NCBI GenBank assembly: GCA_938041695.1 | Contig: CALISI010000005.1 | Span: forward strand, 1 to 33,255 | Direction: 5' to 3' | Source: an uncultured Actinomyces sp. | Lineage (GTDB): Bacteria; Actinomycetota; Actinomycetes; Actinomycetales; Actinomycetaceae | DNA: 33,255 nt | Notes under the pieces: model-generated | The model's database searches: none | The model's input: the letters and a program-made list of their open reading frames with translations, nothing else | Told to the model about the DNA's origin: nothing | Part shown: positions 6,618 through 15,088 of the stretch, piece after piece | How positions within the stretch are numbered: position 1 is the stretch's first letter | Layout of the letters: each line of letters opens with the position of its first letter | Position numbers and translations under genes: made by a program

Positions 6618-6827
6618 ATGGCTAACGATCAGATCCGTACCGATGAGGAAGCACGAGCGTCGATCGCTTTCGCTGACGCTGCACTGAATCTTGCTGGGCA
6701 CGTTGTTACTGATGCTCATCTTCGTGACCTTCAGTGGAAGACGGCCACGGGCGAGCTCACGGTCGAAGAAGCAGGTAGTGCGGGAGAAAGGTACCTGTAC
6801 GAGAAGTTCGGGTATTCGCATGAGTGA
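6618..6827 (+). CDS. VbhA-like antitoxin of a Fic module
   Basis: A 69-residue protein upstream of a Fic toxin. The arrangement of an alpha-helical N-terminus, ADAALNLAGHVVTDAHLRDL and KTATGELTVEEA resembles VbhA-type antitoxins, which insert an inhibitory helix with the (S/T)xxxE(G/N) motif into the Fic active site. At the matching place this sequence reads ALNLAG, so both the Ser/Thr and the inhibitory Glu seem to be replaced by Ala. ATG 6618 follows AAGGGAGAACGTT; the frame is open further upstream but without a better start. The last codons overlap the Fic gene by 8 bp (ATGAGTGA), the usual coupling in toxin-antitoxin pairs. Confidence 0.8.
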   Translation: MANDQIRTDEEARASIAFADAALNLAGHVVTDAHLRDLQWKTATGELTVEEAGSAGERYLYEKFGYSHE

Positions 6828-7725
6828 GGATCCGAGTTGGGATGAGTATTTCATCCCGGGTACTCAGGTACTGCGCAACAAGTTCACCGGCGGCGGCGAG
6901 TTGCCATACGGGGTTGATTCGGAACGCGCGTTGCGAGCGTTGGAGGAACACTGGGCGAGCTTGCGCCTTATCGAGCTCCGAGATAATCCGATCCTGGGGT
7001 TGTTTGATTACGACCACATGAAGGCCATTCACCGGCATATCTTCCAGGACGTTTACGAGTGGGCGGGCGTTGAGCGTACGACCCCGATGCTTGGTCCGTT
7101 GGTCAAGTATGGACCCGATGTGTCCGGATTCCCTGATTATGATCCGGCTGATCGCTCCGTTGCACATGAGTACTACCGTGCCGGGCCTGAGCTGAGGCGA
7201 GCGGCCGAGCGCGAGTACGACGCAATTCGTCATGCCGACTACCTGCGCGGCCTGGACGTCGATGATTTCGTCGACGCGCTCGCGCAACGATGGGCCGCCC
7301 TCAACCAGGTTCATTCGTTTCGCGAGGGCAACACACGCAGTCAGTTCGTGTTCTTCTCAGAGCTCGCTCATCATGCAGGTTATTACGTGGATGCCGATGC
7401 TTTCGCTCCTGTGTCCCAGGCGCAGATCCTCGCGGGAGTTACCAACCCACTACGCGACGGGCTGGTAGCTGCGCGTTTCTACTACCAGGATCGCCATGAT
7501 GCCGGTCCTATGGCAGAGGTGTTGTCCTACGCAGTTCGTCCCCTCACCGAGGCAGAGAAGCAGCACCGACCAATTGTGCCCGTCGAGGCACGTAGGGCTC
7601 ATGCCGTTACGTCGGCCGCGTTTCCGGCGGGGGTGAGGCCACCCGGTCACGCGCATGTTCAGCGTGCGGATGAGCTGTCGGCACGGCCGTATGCGCCGAT
7701 GCAGTATGACGGGTACACACGTTAG
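6820..7725 (+). CDS. Fic-domain AMP transferase toxin
   Basis: Fic enzyme that transfers AMP (or another nucleotide moiety) to target proteins; as a toxin it stops growth. The 301-residue protein has FDYDHMKAIHRHIFQDVYEWAG, typical of the Fic fold, and the active-site motif HSFREGNTR at residues 165-173, with the catalytic His165, the acidic residue and Arg173 kept; the second Gly of the classic HxFx(D/E)GNGR is Thr, as in many VbhT/Doc-like toxins. The C-terminal 60 residues (after LSYAVRPL) are low-complexity and Pro/His-rich. ATG 6820 overlaps the antitoxin stop. Confidence 0.93.
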   Translation: MSEDPSWDEYFIPGTQVLRNKFTGGGELPYGVDSERALRALEEHWASLRLIELRDNPILGLFDYDHMKAIHRHIFQDVYEWAGVERTTPMLGPLVKYGPDVSGFPDYDPADRSVAHEYYRAGPELRRAAEREYDAIRHADYLRGLDVDDFVDALAQRWAALNQVHSFREGNTRSQFVFFSELAHHAGYYVDADAFAPVSQAQILAGVTNPLRDGLVAARFYYQDRHDAGPMAEVLSYAVRPLTEAEKQHRPIVPVEARRAHAVTSAAFPAGVRPPGHAHVQRADELSARPYAPMQYDGYTR

Positions 7726-7763
7726 GGTGTGCGGTAATCAGGTTGGGGCCGCAGGAGGTTGGC

Positions 7764-8354
7764 GTGGCGATAGTTGGGTATGCGCGCGTATCGACGCGTG
7801 AGCAGGCCACGGACGCGCAGGAAGCAGAGCTGCGGGCGGCCGGCGCACAGCGGGTGTTCGTCGACCACGGCGTGAGTTCTCGGCTCGAGCACCGTCCCGC
7901 GTGGGATGCATGTATGGAGTACCTGCGTGAGGGTGATGTGCTTGTTGTCCGCGCGCTCGATCGATTGGCAGGCTCAGAGAGAATCGCGATCGACGTGATC
8001 CGCGATCTGGGCAAGCGTGGGGTGCGGCTCCGGTCCCTGACCGAGCCGTTCCTGGACGTCGACGCGTCCACGCCGATGGGTGAAGCGATCATTGGAATCA
8101 TGGCCGTGTTGGCCCAACTACGGGTGTCGACGATTCGCGAGAATACGCGCAGGGGGCTTGCGCATGCTCGAGCTGAGGGGCGTGTTGGTGGGCGTCGACC
8201 GCGGGTGACTGGGGATCGCCTGGAGGCGGCTGAGGCGATGTTTCAGGCGGGAATGACGCACAAGCAAATCGCATCGACGTTGGGGGTGCATCGGTCGACG
8301 GTGACGCGAGCACTCGCCAAACACAGGCTGGAGCGCGATCGTAACGACGCTTAG
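7764..8354 (+). CDS. Small serine recombinase (resolvase/invertase family)
   Basis: A 196-residue serine recombinase. IVGYARVSTREQ holds the nucleophile Ser, and RPAWDACMEYLREGDVLVVRALDRLAGS matches the conserved catalytic region with its Arg residues. ENTRRGLAHARAEGRVGGRRP is the family linker, and the C-terminus has an HTH of the Hin type (MTHKQIASTLGVHRSTVTRAL). Start GTG 7764 follows CAGGAGG at 7752-7758; an in-frame upstream TTG at 7743 lacks a site. Such enzymes resolve dimers or invert small segments. It follows the Fic gene closely, and a strong hairpin terminates it. Confidence 0.93.
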   Translation: MAIVGYARVSTREQATDAQEAELRAAGAQRVFVDHGVSSRLEHRPAWDACMEYLREGDVLVVRALDRLAGSERIAIDVIRDLGKRGVRLRSLTEPFLDVDASTPMGEAIIGIMAVLAQLRVSTIRENTRRGLAHARAEGRVGGRRPRVTGDRLEAAEAMFQAGMTHKQIASTLGVHRSTVTRALAKHRLERDRNDA

Positions 8355-8370
8355 CGTGCGATGACGCGGA

Positions 8371-8406
8371 TGCGGCGGGGACAGACTAAGCCCTGTCCCC
8401 GCCGCA
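8371..8406. terminator. Terminator hairpin between convergent genes
   Basis: Perfect 14-bp arms TGCGGCGGGGACAG (8371-8384) and its reverse complement (8393-8406) around ACTAAGCC. It lies between the end of the resolvase gene and the end of the minus-strand gene 8448-8678, and can serve both directions. No strong T-run is present. Confidence 0.75.
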
Positions 8407-8447
8407 CATGTTTGGGCGCTTTCGACTTCCGAGAGCAGTAGGTATCG

Positions 8448-8678
8448 TCAGGAGTCGGCGCCGCTGCCGCTCCTGGTGGCGGCTTTGGGTAGACGGGCTG
8501 GGTCGGGGAATCCTGCGCGAGTCAGGTCGGCTCTCGACCACCCAATCGAGGTAGCTGCTTTGAACGCAAGGCGGTAGTTCGCGACGGCGTCGTCGAGGTC
8601 GGTGTGTGCGCTGCCGAGTGCGCGGAGCATGGCTTCTCGGTGCTCGTCTTTCCGGAGGAGCTTGTCGAGCGGGTTCAT
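8448..8678 (-). CDS. Small hypothetical protein
   Basis: A 76-residue helical protein beginning MNPLDKLLRKDEHREAMLRA and continuing HTDLDDAVANYRLAFKAATS, with a GFPDPARLPKA tail. ATG 8678 follows AAAGGA at a good distance; the longer frame upstream has no site. The spacing of charged and hydrophobic residues suggests a small dimer-forming helical protein. It is transcribed away from mobC across a 595-bp region that may contain oriT. Function unknown. Confidence 0.65.
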   Translation of the reverse strand: MNPLDKLLRKDEHREAMLRALGSAHTDLDDAVANYRLAFKAATSIGWSRADLTRAGFPDPARLPKAATRSGSGADS

Positions 8679-9273
8679 GGGTGTGTCCTTTCGTTGGTGG
8701 CACCACAGAGTGCGGTGCCTGGTACTAGTACCGTGTCGGCGTACGCGCACACGCCCACCCCGCAAGGGTGCTCCCGCAGATGAATGGACGAGCGGGGCGA
8801 CGTGGCAGTCGTGCCCCCTCTATTGGGGGCGCGACCCCACCCCAACCAGACCAATAGGACATGAGCACGTTAGGCCAGTGTTGTCTCCCAGCGTCTTGTT
8901 TGTTCACTTGAGCGATGCGAGGACAACAAATGCGTCAGCAAAGCCCACGAAGTAGCGCGGAAAGCACGCAAAGATCGGTCAGAAAGAGCGCGGAGCGTGA
9001 GCGTCGAGGGCCCGGACGAACCGCATTCGCGGTCCGCCCGGAACGAAGGAGATGGGCTGAGTTTTCGGGTGCGAACGTTGAGGTTGTGTCCTTGCGTTGT
9101 CATGCGCGGTCTACGCTGTGTCCCACGAAGTAAGATTCGCGTAGCAAGCTGTATAATACCGATATCGGTATTAAGCTTTTGGCGAGACGCATATGGCGTC
9201 ACGTGGCACACTGGAAGTGTGGTCCGAAGGATCGCTGCGCTGGCTTGAAGAACATGTGAGGGAGGCGGGTCAG
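8679..9273. other. Gene-free region upstream of mobC, candidate oriT
   Basis: No convincing gene. It holds the 12-bp palindrome GGTACTAGTACC (8721-8732) close to the minus-strand gene; a hairpin GCCCCC-TCTATT-GGGGGC (8813-8830), extended to 9 bp by one wobble pair; an alternative 7-bp inverted pair CTATTGG (8820-8826) and CCAATAG (8851-8857); an interrupted stem ACCGC-ATTC-GCGGT near 9019-9032; and the 20-bp palindrome described separately. In MOBP systems oriT is often next to mobC/relaxase, so this is the best place for it, but no known nic sequence was recognised. Confidence 0.35.
9152..9173 (+). promoter_or_regulatory. TATAAT box overlapped by a 20-bp palindrome (mobC-relaxase promoter/operator)
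   Basis: TATAAT at 9152-9157 is followed and overlapped by a perfect 20-bp palindrome at 9154-9173 (TAATACCGAT and its reverse complement). A repressor bound here would block the promoter of the mobC-relaxase operon. No good -35 box is visible, which suggests an activated promoter. Confidence 0.6.
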
Positions 9274-9681
9274 ATGAGTAGTGAAGCAGTGTCGCATTCT
9301 CGGACGGCTCGCAGGGCGCGGCGGTCGGTGCGAGGGGTTCAGCGGTCTCGGTTGCTTGTGTCGTTGACGTCGTCAGAGCGCGCGCTCATTGAGGAGGGCG
9401 CTCGTCTTCGTGGCGTGTCACTGTCTCGGTTTGTGGTGGAGGCAGCGCTTCACCCGGTCACTGCCACTGAGGGGGTTGCTGGGCCAGCTCATGCGGAGGA
9501 GTTGATTGAGCTGCTTCGCGCCTATCGGCGCCAGCTTGAGGGCGCGATGACGAATTTGAATCAGATCGCGCACCATGCGAACACGGTGCACGAGGTGCCC
9601 GAGGATTTCGAGGCTGTCGTAGCGGGCGTGGCCGATACGATCGAAGACATTAACGCTCGCCTCGATGGGGTACGGCGATGA
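9274..9681 (+). CDS. mobC: MobC-like relaxosome accessory protein
   Basis: A 135-residue protein that would bind oriT and help the relaxase. The N-terminus is basic (SRTARRARRSVRG), followed by SRLLVSLTSSERALIEEGA and GVSLSRFVVEAAL, a ribbon-helix-helix pattern. The C-terminal half has LEGAMTNLNQIAHHANTVHE, the conserved MobC signature (NLNQIAxxxN). ATG 9274 follows GGAGG at 9261-9265. The stop overlaps the relaxase start as ATGA. Confidence 0.9.
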   Translation: MSSEAVSHSRTARRARRSVRGVQRSRLLVSLTSSERALIEEGARLRGVSLSRFVVEAALHPVTATEGVAGPAHAEELIELLRAYRRQLEGAMTNLNQIAHHANTVHEVPEDFEAVVAGVADTIEDINARLDGVRR

Positions 9682-11483
9682 TTCCCAACATCGTCACCGG
9701 CGGCGACACTGGCGGGCTCATGCGCTACCTGGTGGGGCCGGGGCGTGCCAATGAGCACGAGAACCCACACGTGATCGCGGGATCGCGCGACATCATGCGC
9801 AAGTGGGGTGACTGGGAGACGATCAGCGTCTCACAGGCCGACGAGCTCGCAACGCGCTTGGACGCGTATATGCACGAGACAGGCACCTTCCCCACAGGCA
9901 AGGCACGCCGCTTCAACCCGGCCACCGGAGCGGTGGAGTGGAATGGCGAGATCGAGGCCACCCATGTCTGGCACTGCTCGCTCTCCCTGTCACCAGAAGA
10001 AGCTGCCTTGGGTGATGAGGTCTGGGGACGCATCGCCTCGGACTTCATGAGTGAGATGGGCTTTACCGGCACCGATGGAAAAGCGCCATGCCGGTGGGTC
10101 GCGATCCATCACGGGAGTGCGAAAAACGGCGGGGACCACATCCATATCGCAGCGAACATCGTGCGTGAGGATGGCACGAAGTGGAGTCCGTGGTACGACC
10201 AGCGGCGAGCTCAGAAGGCGTGTAACGTGCTCGAGCACCGTTATGGACTCCTGGTTGTGGAGTCGCGCGAGCGCGGCCGCGGCTCGAGGTGTGATAGTGC
10301 GGCCGCACAAAACGCCGCCAAGCGCGCAGGGGCATCACGTACGGATCGCGCGGTCCTCGAGGAGCGCCTGCGAGCGGCTGCGACGGCAGCTGATAGTGAA
10401 GCTGATTTTGTGCGTCGAGCGCGTCGCCTCGGGGTTCGTCTGCACCCCCGGTTCGCGCGCGGGCGCACCGATGTCGTGGTCGGATACAGTGCCGCGCTCC
10501 GCACCGAGGACGGGCAGCAGACACGTTGGTGGGGCGGCGGCAGGATCGCCCGCGACCTCACTCTCACACAGCTGCGCACGCGCTGGGAGGACACTCCGAC
10601 GAGCGCGCTCGAGGCCGTCGAAGCATGGAAGGGTCACTACCCGAAGCGGGCGCCCTACGATGGGCCGCTGTGGGAGGACCGCATCCGCGCCCTCGAGCAC
10701 TTCCGCACGCACCTCGATCGCCTCTCCCCCACCGATCGCGTGGGACTCGCAAACGCCGCAGCTGACATTGCCGGACTCCTGCACGCCCAGGCGATCACAG
10801 CGCGCACAACAGGGGGCCGCGACATGCTCGAGCGCGCCGCCGTCCAGGTGGGCAGGTGCGCACAACTCAAAGCTCGGCCGGCCGACAAGCGCCTGGTTGA
10901 CGTGGGTGCCCGCGTAGCCTCAGACCTTGCACTCACGATCGCCGCTACGTCAAGCCCCCACATGGCGGCCGTCGCGCTCGCGCACGCGACTGCCGATCTC
11001 GTACGGGCGATCGCGGATCTGCATGAGGCTGCAGGCCAAGCAGCAACCGCCGCCGCAATCGAGCGCGACGCGCAAGCTGTTTTTGATCGAGTGAACACAT
11101 ACCCACGCGTCGACGTCGACGCCCTCGCGTCAGCCTATGAGCGTCTCGAGCGAGCCTCCGCGCCCGCACAGCGTGAGGCTGTACCGTCTCTTCCCACGCC
11201 GCCGGCACCCAAGGAGGACAGTGCGATCGTCCGCGACGCCCAGGCCCTCGCCGACGCGTCGTTTGACAATGCCCTTCACCGTGTCCGCACCGTACTTGAT
11301 GCGGCTGGTATGCCGCTCACCTCTTCTCGGCCTCGAGGTGCACAGTCAGGTATTCCGCGCGACGTTCTGGGCGGACAGCCACGCGCGTTCAAGCCCGCGG
11401 CAATAAGCACGGATGAGGCCCAGCGCCTCGCTGCCGAGGCCGCCCAGCGGGCACAGCACAAGGACAACGGCCCAAGCAGGTAA
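9678..11483 (+). CDS. mobA: Relaxase, MOBP/VirD2-like
   Basis: Nicks oriT and leads the transferred strand to the recipient. The 601-residue protein has the N-terminal catalytic domain (about 1-200) with the likely nucleophile Tyr17 in GGLMRYLVG, the WHCSLSLSPEE strand (98-108), and the metal-binding motif at 144-157, HHG...GGDHIHIAAN, with His154 and His156. The C-terminal two-thirds is helical and rich in Ala and Arg, likely for interaction with the coupling protein; no primase or helicase motif is visible. ATG 9678 overlaps mobC. It is encoded opposite to the secretion operon. Confidence 0.93.
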   Translation: MIPNIVTGGDTGGLMRYLVGPGRANEHENPHVIAGSRDIMRKWGDWETISVSQADELATRLDAYMHETGTFPTGKARRFNPATGAVEWNGEIEATHVWHCSLSLSPEEAALGDEVWGRIASDFMSEMGFTGTDGKAPCRWVAIHHGSAKNGGDHIHIAANIVREDGTKWSPWYDQRRAQKACNVLEHRYGLLVVESRERGRGSRCDSAAAQNAAKRAGASRTDRAVLEERLRAAATAADSEADFVRRARRLGVRLHPRFARGRTDVVVGYSAALRTEDGQQTRWWGGGRIARDLTLTQLRTRWEDTPTSALEAVEAWKGHYPKRAPYDGPLWEDRIRALEHFRTHLDRLSPTDRVGLANAAADIAGLLHAQAITARTTGGRDMLERAAVQVGRCAQLKARPADKRLVDVGARVASDLALTIAATSSPHMAAVALAHATADLVRAIADLHEAAGQAATAAAIERDAQAVFDRVNTYPRVDVDALASAYERLERASAPAQREAVPSLPTPPAPKEDSAIVRDAQALADASFDNALHRVRTVLDAAGMPLTSSRPRGAQSGIPRDVLGGQPRAFKPAAISTDEAQRLAAEAAQRAQHKDNGPSR

Positions 11484-11573
11484 GCCCCTCTGCTGTGCGT
11501 GTACGTGTTCACGATGAGTGGTGAGAGGTGCCCAACACGGGTGCCTTCGTACCACAAAATTGGAGGGACTCGT

Positions 11574-11951
11574 ATGAACGCGATCGACGTCGTCCGCAAT
11601 GAGCTTGCGTGCCTCGGACTGCACCCGGGGGCGCGGCATCCAAATGTCGCTGATTCAACTCCGGTCCAGGACGAGGATTCCATGCTCTTCTACGATTACT
11701 GGACATTCGGCAACCCAACCGTCATCAAGACTAGCGAGACCGGCCGCCTCCTCGAAGCAGCCGCGTACACGTCCGCACGAAATGGTGACGATATTGAAGC
11801 AGCTGCCGTAGCTAGTCGCCGTTCGTCTATTCCCCCTGAGATGCTCGGAAAGAGCGTCCCTCATGCTGTGGTTCATCAGGTGCCCCCGATAATACCGATC
11901 AGATGGATACCCGCATCCACGATTCATCAAACTGAAGGACGATCGCTGTGA
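11574..11951 (+). CDS. Hypothetical protein of the relaxase operon
   Basis: A 125-residue protein beginning MNAIDVVRNELACLGLHPG. The middle part (SMLFYDYWTFGNPTVIKTSE, ETGRLLEAAAYTSARNG) could form a small alpha/beta fold; the C-terminus is Pro-rich. ATG 11574 follows TTGGAGGGA. The stop overlaps the GTG of the next gene (GTGA), so the two form a coupled pair, probably transcribed with mobC and the relaxase. I do not recognise the family. Confidence 0.65.
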   Translation: MNAIDVVRNELACLGLHPGARHPNVADSTPVQDEDSMLFYDYWTFGNPTVIKTSETGRLLEAAAYTSARNGDDIEAAAVASRRSSIPPEMLGKSVPHAVVHQVPPIIPIRWIPASTIHQTEGRSL

Positions 11952-12427
11952 ATGAGCATGACCCGTACGAGGGTGTCCCTCCGATCGACGTCGAGCCGCC
12001 CGGCGACCTCGAGGACGTGGCACCCACAGATCCCTCGAGAGGCGAACCACCGCAGCCCTACTACCCCACGCTGGATCAATTCGTCGAGCGATTCTTGGTC
12101 CAGGTTTATGATCGTCCTCTTGGGCACGGACTCACATGGTGCAGCGAGTGGTGGAAGCACGCCGAGGCGAATTTCTATCTCACGGCATTATGGCACTCGT
12201 GGGAGGGACTGCGCGCAAGCGGAGAAGCAACCGCCATGAGCACGTGGATTGTCCAGTTTCTCTTTCCCATCATGGATCGGCTCCTATCCGAACACGGCCC
12301 CTTCGCTGGGTGCCAGCCTGCTGATGGGCAGCGCCGTGGCGAGCACAGGGACGAGTCGGCGCCGCACCCAGGGCGGGTGCTGCCCACCACGGCGCCGCCC
12401 CCGGGGCTCTTTGACGAGCGCCCGTAG
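11948..12427 (+). CDS. DUF4913-like protein
   Basis: A 159-residue protein. After a Pro/Asp-rich start, residues about 38-120 (YYPTLDQFVERFLVQVYDRP, TWCSEWWKHAEANFYLTALW, STWIVQFLFPIMDRLLSEHG) match the pattern I know for DUF4913, a domain of unknown function common on actinobacterial plasmids and conjugative elements; no catalytic motif is seen. The C-terminus is a disordered Arg/Pro tail. GTG 11948 overlaps the upstream stop. A strong terminator follows. Confidence 0.8.
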   Translation: MNEHDPYEGVPPIDVEPPGDLEDVAPTDPSRGEPPQPYYPTLDQFVERFLVQVYDRPLGHGLTWCSEWWKHAEANFYLTALWHSWEGLRASGEATAMSTWIVQFLFPIMDRLLSEHGPFAGCQPADGQRRGEHRDESAPHPGRVLPTTAPPPGLFDERP

Positions 12428-12438
12428 TCGGATACCGA

Positions 12439-12475
12439 CGGGGGGCAGCCATCGCTGGCTGCCCCCCGTTTGTTT
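12439..12475 (+). terminator. Rho-independent terminator of the relaxase operon
   Basis: Perfect 13-bp stem CGGGGGGCAGCCA (12439-12451), loop TCGC, reverse complement (12456-12468), then TTTGTTT. It stands between the convergent relaxase operon and the minus-strand secretion operon. Confidence 0.9.
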
Positions 12476-12480
12476 ATCTG

Positions 12481-13419
12481 TCAGAGGTGGCGTGTTTGCG
12501 TCTGCTCGAGGGGCGCGGTCGGCACTCGGCCGGCCGGCACACTCACCGACGTCGCAAGCATCTCCTGTGCGGGCGCAGACTGGGCTTGCGAGGCCACCGT
12601 GAACGCGCGCACACCGTCTGCGTCGATGCCGGCATCGAGCAGATGCTGTGCCCAGGCTTGACGCGCCTGCGGCGTATCCCACGCCACCGCGGTAGCGGTA
12701 TTGGTGGTCAGCTCAGGCGCATCGAGTGTCTGCTCAGAGACAGGCTCGTCTGGCGCGGTGGCCAGCATTTGTGTCGCCGTATACACATCCCCGCGGCCGG
12801 GCGCGGGCTCCGGTGCGAGCACGGGCACGCCGGCAGGCTCCGCGGGCGCGAGTCCCGTACTGGTTGCTCGAGCATCCACGCGGAGCTCCTCGAGGATCTC
12901 CTCGGCCGACTGCTCGAGCTGTTCACCATCGACCAGCGGCATGGCTGCTGCCAGGGCAGGCACAGAGATCAGCGTCATGTCGATGAGTTCATCCTTGCGG
13001 TGATCGCGGAAGGCTTGCGGGTTGCGGGATTCCTCGCGAGCTCGCGCCTCAGCTGCTTCTCGGGCGCGGGTCTCGGCCTCCAGGCGCCGGTGTGCCTCGT
13101 CCGCGACGGCGCGCGCATCCTCGTCGACGTGCGCGAAACGCTCGGCTAAGCCGACTGCTCGAGCTCTTTCTGCAGCGCTGATCTTGGGGTCATCCCACCA
13201 GCCGTCGCGGCGTGCCGCACGATAGAGCGGTGCTGCGAGACACCGCTGCTGTTCGGTGACTGCGCGCAGGGCGCGCGCGTGCTCGAGGGAGGCACGCGCA
13301 GCCGCGCGGCGAGCGGCCGCCTCGCGCGCAGCGAATGCTCGAGCAATCATGATGGCTGCGCGCATCAGGTGCGCGGCCTGCATGGACAGGTGTTGCTCAA
13401 TCTGATCTGCGGTATTCAT
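12481..13419 (-). CDS. Ala-rich coiled-coil protein at the end of the secretion operon
   Basis: A 312-residue protein, last gene of the minus-strand transfer operon and 3 bp after the coupling protein. Residues about 15-130 are rich in Ala, Arg and Glu and should form long helices or a coiled coil (FAAREAAARRAAARASLEHA, HRRLEAETRAREAAEARARE); a GWWDDP segment lies within it. The C-terminal half is Pro/Thr-rich, with WDTPQARQAWAQHLLDAGID forming a short helical module. Proteins like this follow VirD4 in actinobacterial elements and may bind the relaxosome or coupling protein; this is inferred from position only. Confidence 0.75.
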   Translation of the reverse strand: MNTADQIEQHLSMQAAHLMRAAIMIARAFAAREAAARRAAARASLEHARALRAVTEQQRCLAAPLYRAARRDGWWDDPKISAAERARAVGLAERFAHVDEDARAVADEAHRRLEAETRAREAAEARAREESRNPQAFRDHRKDELIDMTLISVPALAAAMPLVDGEQLEQSAEEILEELRVDARATSTGLAPAEPAGVPVLAPEPAPGRGDVYTATQMLATAPDEPVSEQTLDAPELTTNTATAVAWDTPQARQAWAQHLLDAGIDADGVRAFTVASQAQSAPAQEMLATSVSVPAGRVPTAPLEQTQTRHL

Positions 13420-13422
13420 GGG

Positions 13423-15084
13423 TCATTCCTCTCGCTTCTTAGTTTCCCAGTAGGGCACGGTGCGCACGTAGACGGCAGGCGCTCCCGAGGCAAACACCCA
13501 CGCGCGGTTGGGGGGCATGGCCATGAGTTCCGACACTGGGGCGATCGGGCGCTGCGCGCTCCCCACGGAGACACTTCTCGAGGTCCCCTGCCGACTCGAA
13601 GACGTTTGGACCTGGTCGACGTATTCAACGCCGATCAGATTCGAAAGGGACTGCAGGAACTTGTCCTCGCTGACGCCGCCGCCGTACGCCTTGACGTTGG
13701 CAGCGCTCCAGAGCTTGTTCATGCCAGCGTCGCCCCACACGCTAGCGCCCTGGCTCCAAGACTGTAGGAGCGTGTCGACGACGATGCCCCGAGATCCAAA
13801 GTGCGAGTATAAATCGGGGAGTTCGCGCCATCGGCACACGTTTGCTGCCTCGTCGAGGGCGACGAATAGCGGGAGTGCAAGCCTGCCTCCGGGCTGCTTC
13901 TTTGCATGTTCGAGGGCTGCCTCGATGACCGCGACGGTCAGTGCCGTCACGATCGGGGACGCACTGCCACGGCCCTCCTGGGATAGGCAATACAGTGTGT
14001 CGGTTGACGCCACGAACTCGTTGGGGCGAAACTCCATCACGTCGTTCTCGCCATCGCTCACCGTCGGTGGTAGGACCCAGCTCAGGGCCGCGTCGTTGAG
14101 CAGGAAGTTCATCGTTTGGGATGCGCCGCCGTACACGCCACCGCGGGTCTCGGCCGGCAGATTCATCATCCCGCGCAGCGACTGCGCGGTCATCATCTGC
14201 CCGGCGCGCTCAAGGATCCGCACCGGCTCATCATCAAGGGGCCGCGTCAGCCACTCGTGCACCGCACGAATGTCTCGGCCACCGAGGGAGGCCGCGAACA
14301 GAAGCGCAGCGACCAGGTCCTTCGATGCTCCGTCAAAATACGCATCCTTGGTGGCGCTTGGATCGCGCTGAGAATCAATGAAAACCTCCGCGAGAGACAC
14401 CGCATCAACGGGAGTCTGAACACCGGCCAGGATGTCCCACCACCACGATTGGTCTTCACCCGCAATCTCCTGCGGATCGAAAACCCAGGTCCGTCCATAT
14501 TTACTTCGTTCCCGGCGTGTCACGTCGACGATGTCTCGTTTATTCGACGTCGCGAGGACTGCGCCGGGCGCTGCGAGGATACGCGGAACCAGCCACGCGG
14601 TCGTCTTGCCCGTCCTTGGGCCCGCAATCATGAGAGAGACGAACTCCCACGAGGAAAACAACGGCGCCCCGCCCGCAACCATGCGCCCAATCGGCAAACC
14701 AGGCGACTCAACGCTCACGCCCAGCCGGGATGCCTGAGCCAGCGCAGCCTTCTTCCCCAGAACGGCAACCTCGCGCCGCGACGCGCTCTTACGCGCAACG
14801 CGATCCCCCCGCTTGCACCGACGCGGACCGCGGTGCCGCCACCTGGCGATACCGACCAGGCCAGCGACGCCGGTCAGGAGAATGAGGAGCGCGAGGATGG
14901 CTACCGTGCGTGGCTCCTGGCCCCGGATCATCCCGGTCGTCAAGTCCAGGAGGTTCGTGGGCAGGGGTATCCCTGTCCACCAGGTGTACAGGGCACGCGC
15001 ACCGTACAAGCATGCTCCACCGACACCTAGCGTAATGAGAAGGAGCCAGATACCGCGTCCGCTATCACTCATGGAATCCCACAT
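13423..15084 (-). CDS. Type IV coupling protein, VirD4/TraG-like
   Basis: Hexameric ATPase at the inner membrane that hands the relaxase-DNA complex to the channel. The 553-residue protein starts with two membrane segments (about 11-36 and 60-80), then Walker A GPRTGKT (155-161), Walker B FVALDEAAN (about 390), and YCLSQEGRGSASPIVTALTV and LLQSWSQG, typical of the VirD4/TraG group. ATG 15084 is chosen over the much longer frame: it lies 4 bp after the preceding stop with GAGGTGGTGA upstream, and the extra 49 residues would be a shadow of that gene. Confidence 0.93.
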   Translation of the reverse strand: MWDSMSDSGRGIWLLLITLGVGGACLYGARALYTWWTGIPLPTNLLDLTTGMIRGQEPRTVAILALLILLTGVAGLVGIARWRHRGPRRCKRGDRVARKSASRREVAVLGKKAALAQASRLGVSVESPGLPIGRMVAGGAPLFSSWEFVSLMIAGPRTGKTTAWLVPRILAAPGAVLATSNKRDIVDVTRRERSKYGRTWVFDPQEIAGEDQSWWWDILAGVQTPVDAVSLAEVFIDSQRDPSATKDAYFDGASKDLVAALLFAASLGGRDIRAVHEWLTRPLDDEPVRILERAGQMMTAQSLRGMMNLPAETRGGVYGGASQTMNFLLNDAALSWVLPPTVSDGENDVMEFRPNEFVASTDTLYCLSQEGRGSASPIVTALTVAVIEAALEHAKKQPGGRLALPLFVALDEAANVCRWRELPDLYSHFGSRGIVVDTLLQSWSQGASVWGDAGMNKLWSAANVKAYGGGVSEDKFLQSLSNLIGVEYVDQVQTSSSRQGTSRSVSVGSAQRPIAPVSELMAMPPNRAWVFASGAPAVYVRTVPYWETKKREE

Positions 15085-15088
15085 GGTG

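Noticed and set aside
13508..14371. Long plus-strand frames opposite the secretion operon (also 14116-15030, 16993-17820)
   Set aside because: The minus strand encodes recognisable VirD4, VirB4 and SCO6880-like proteins; the plus frames are shadows of high-G+C coding DNA.
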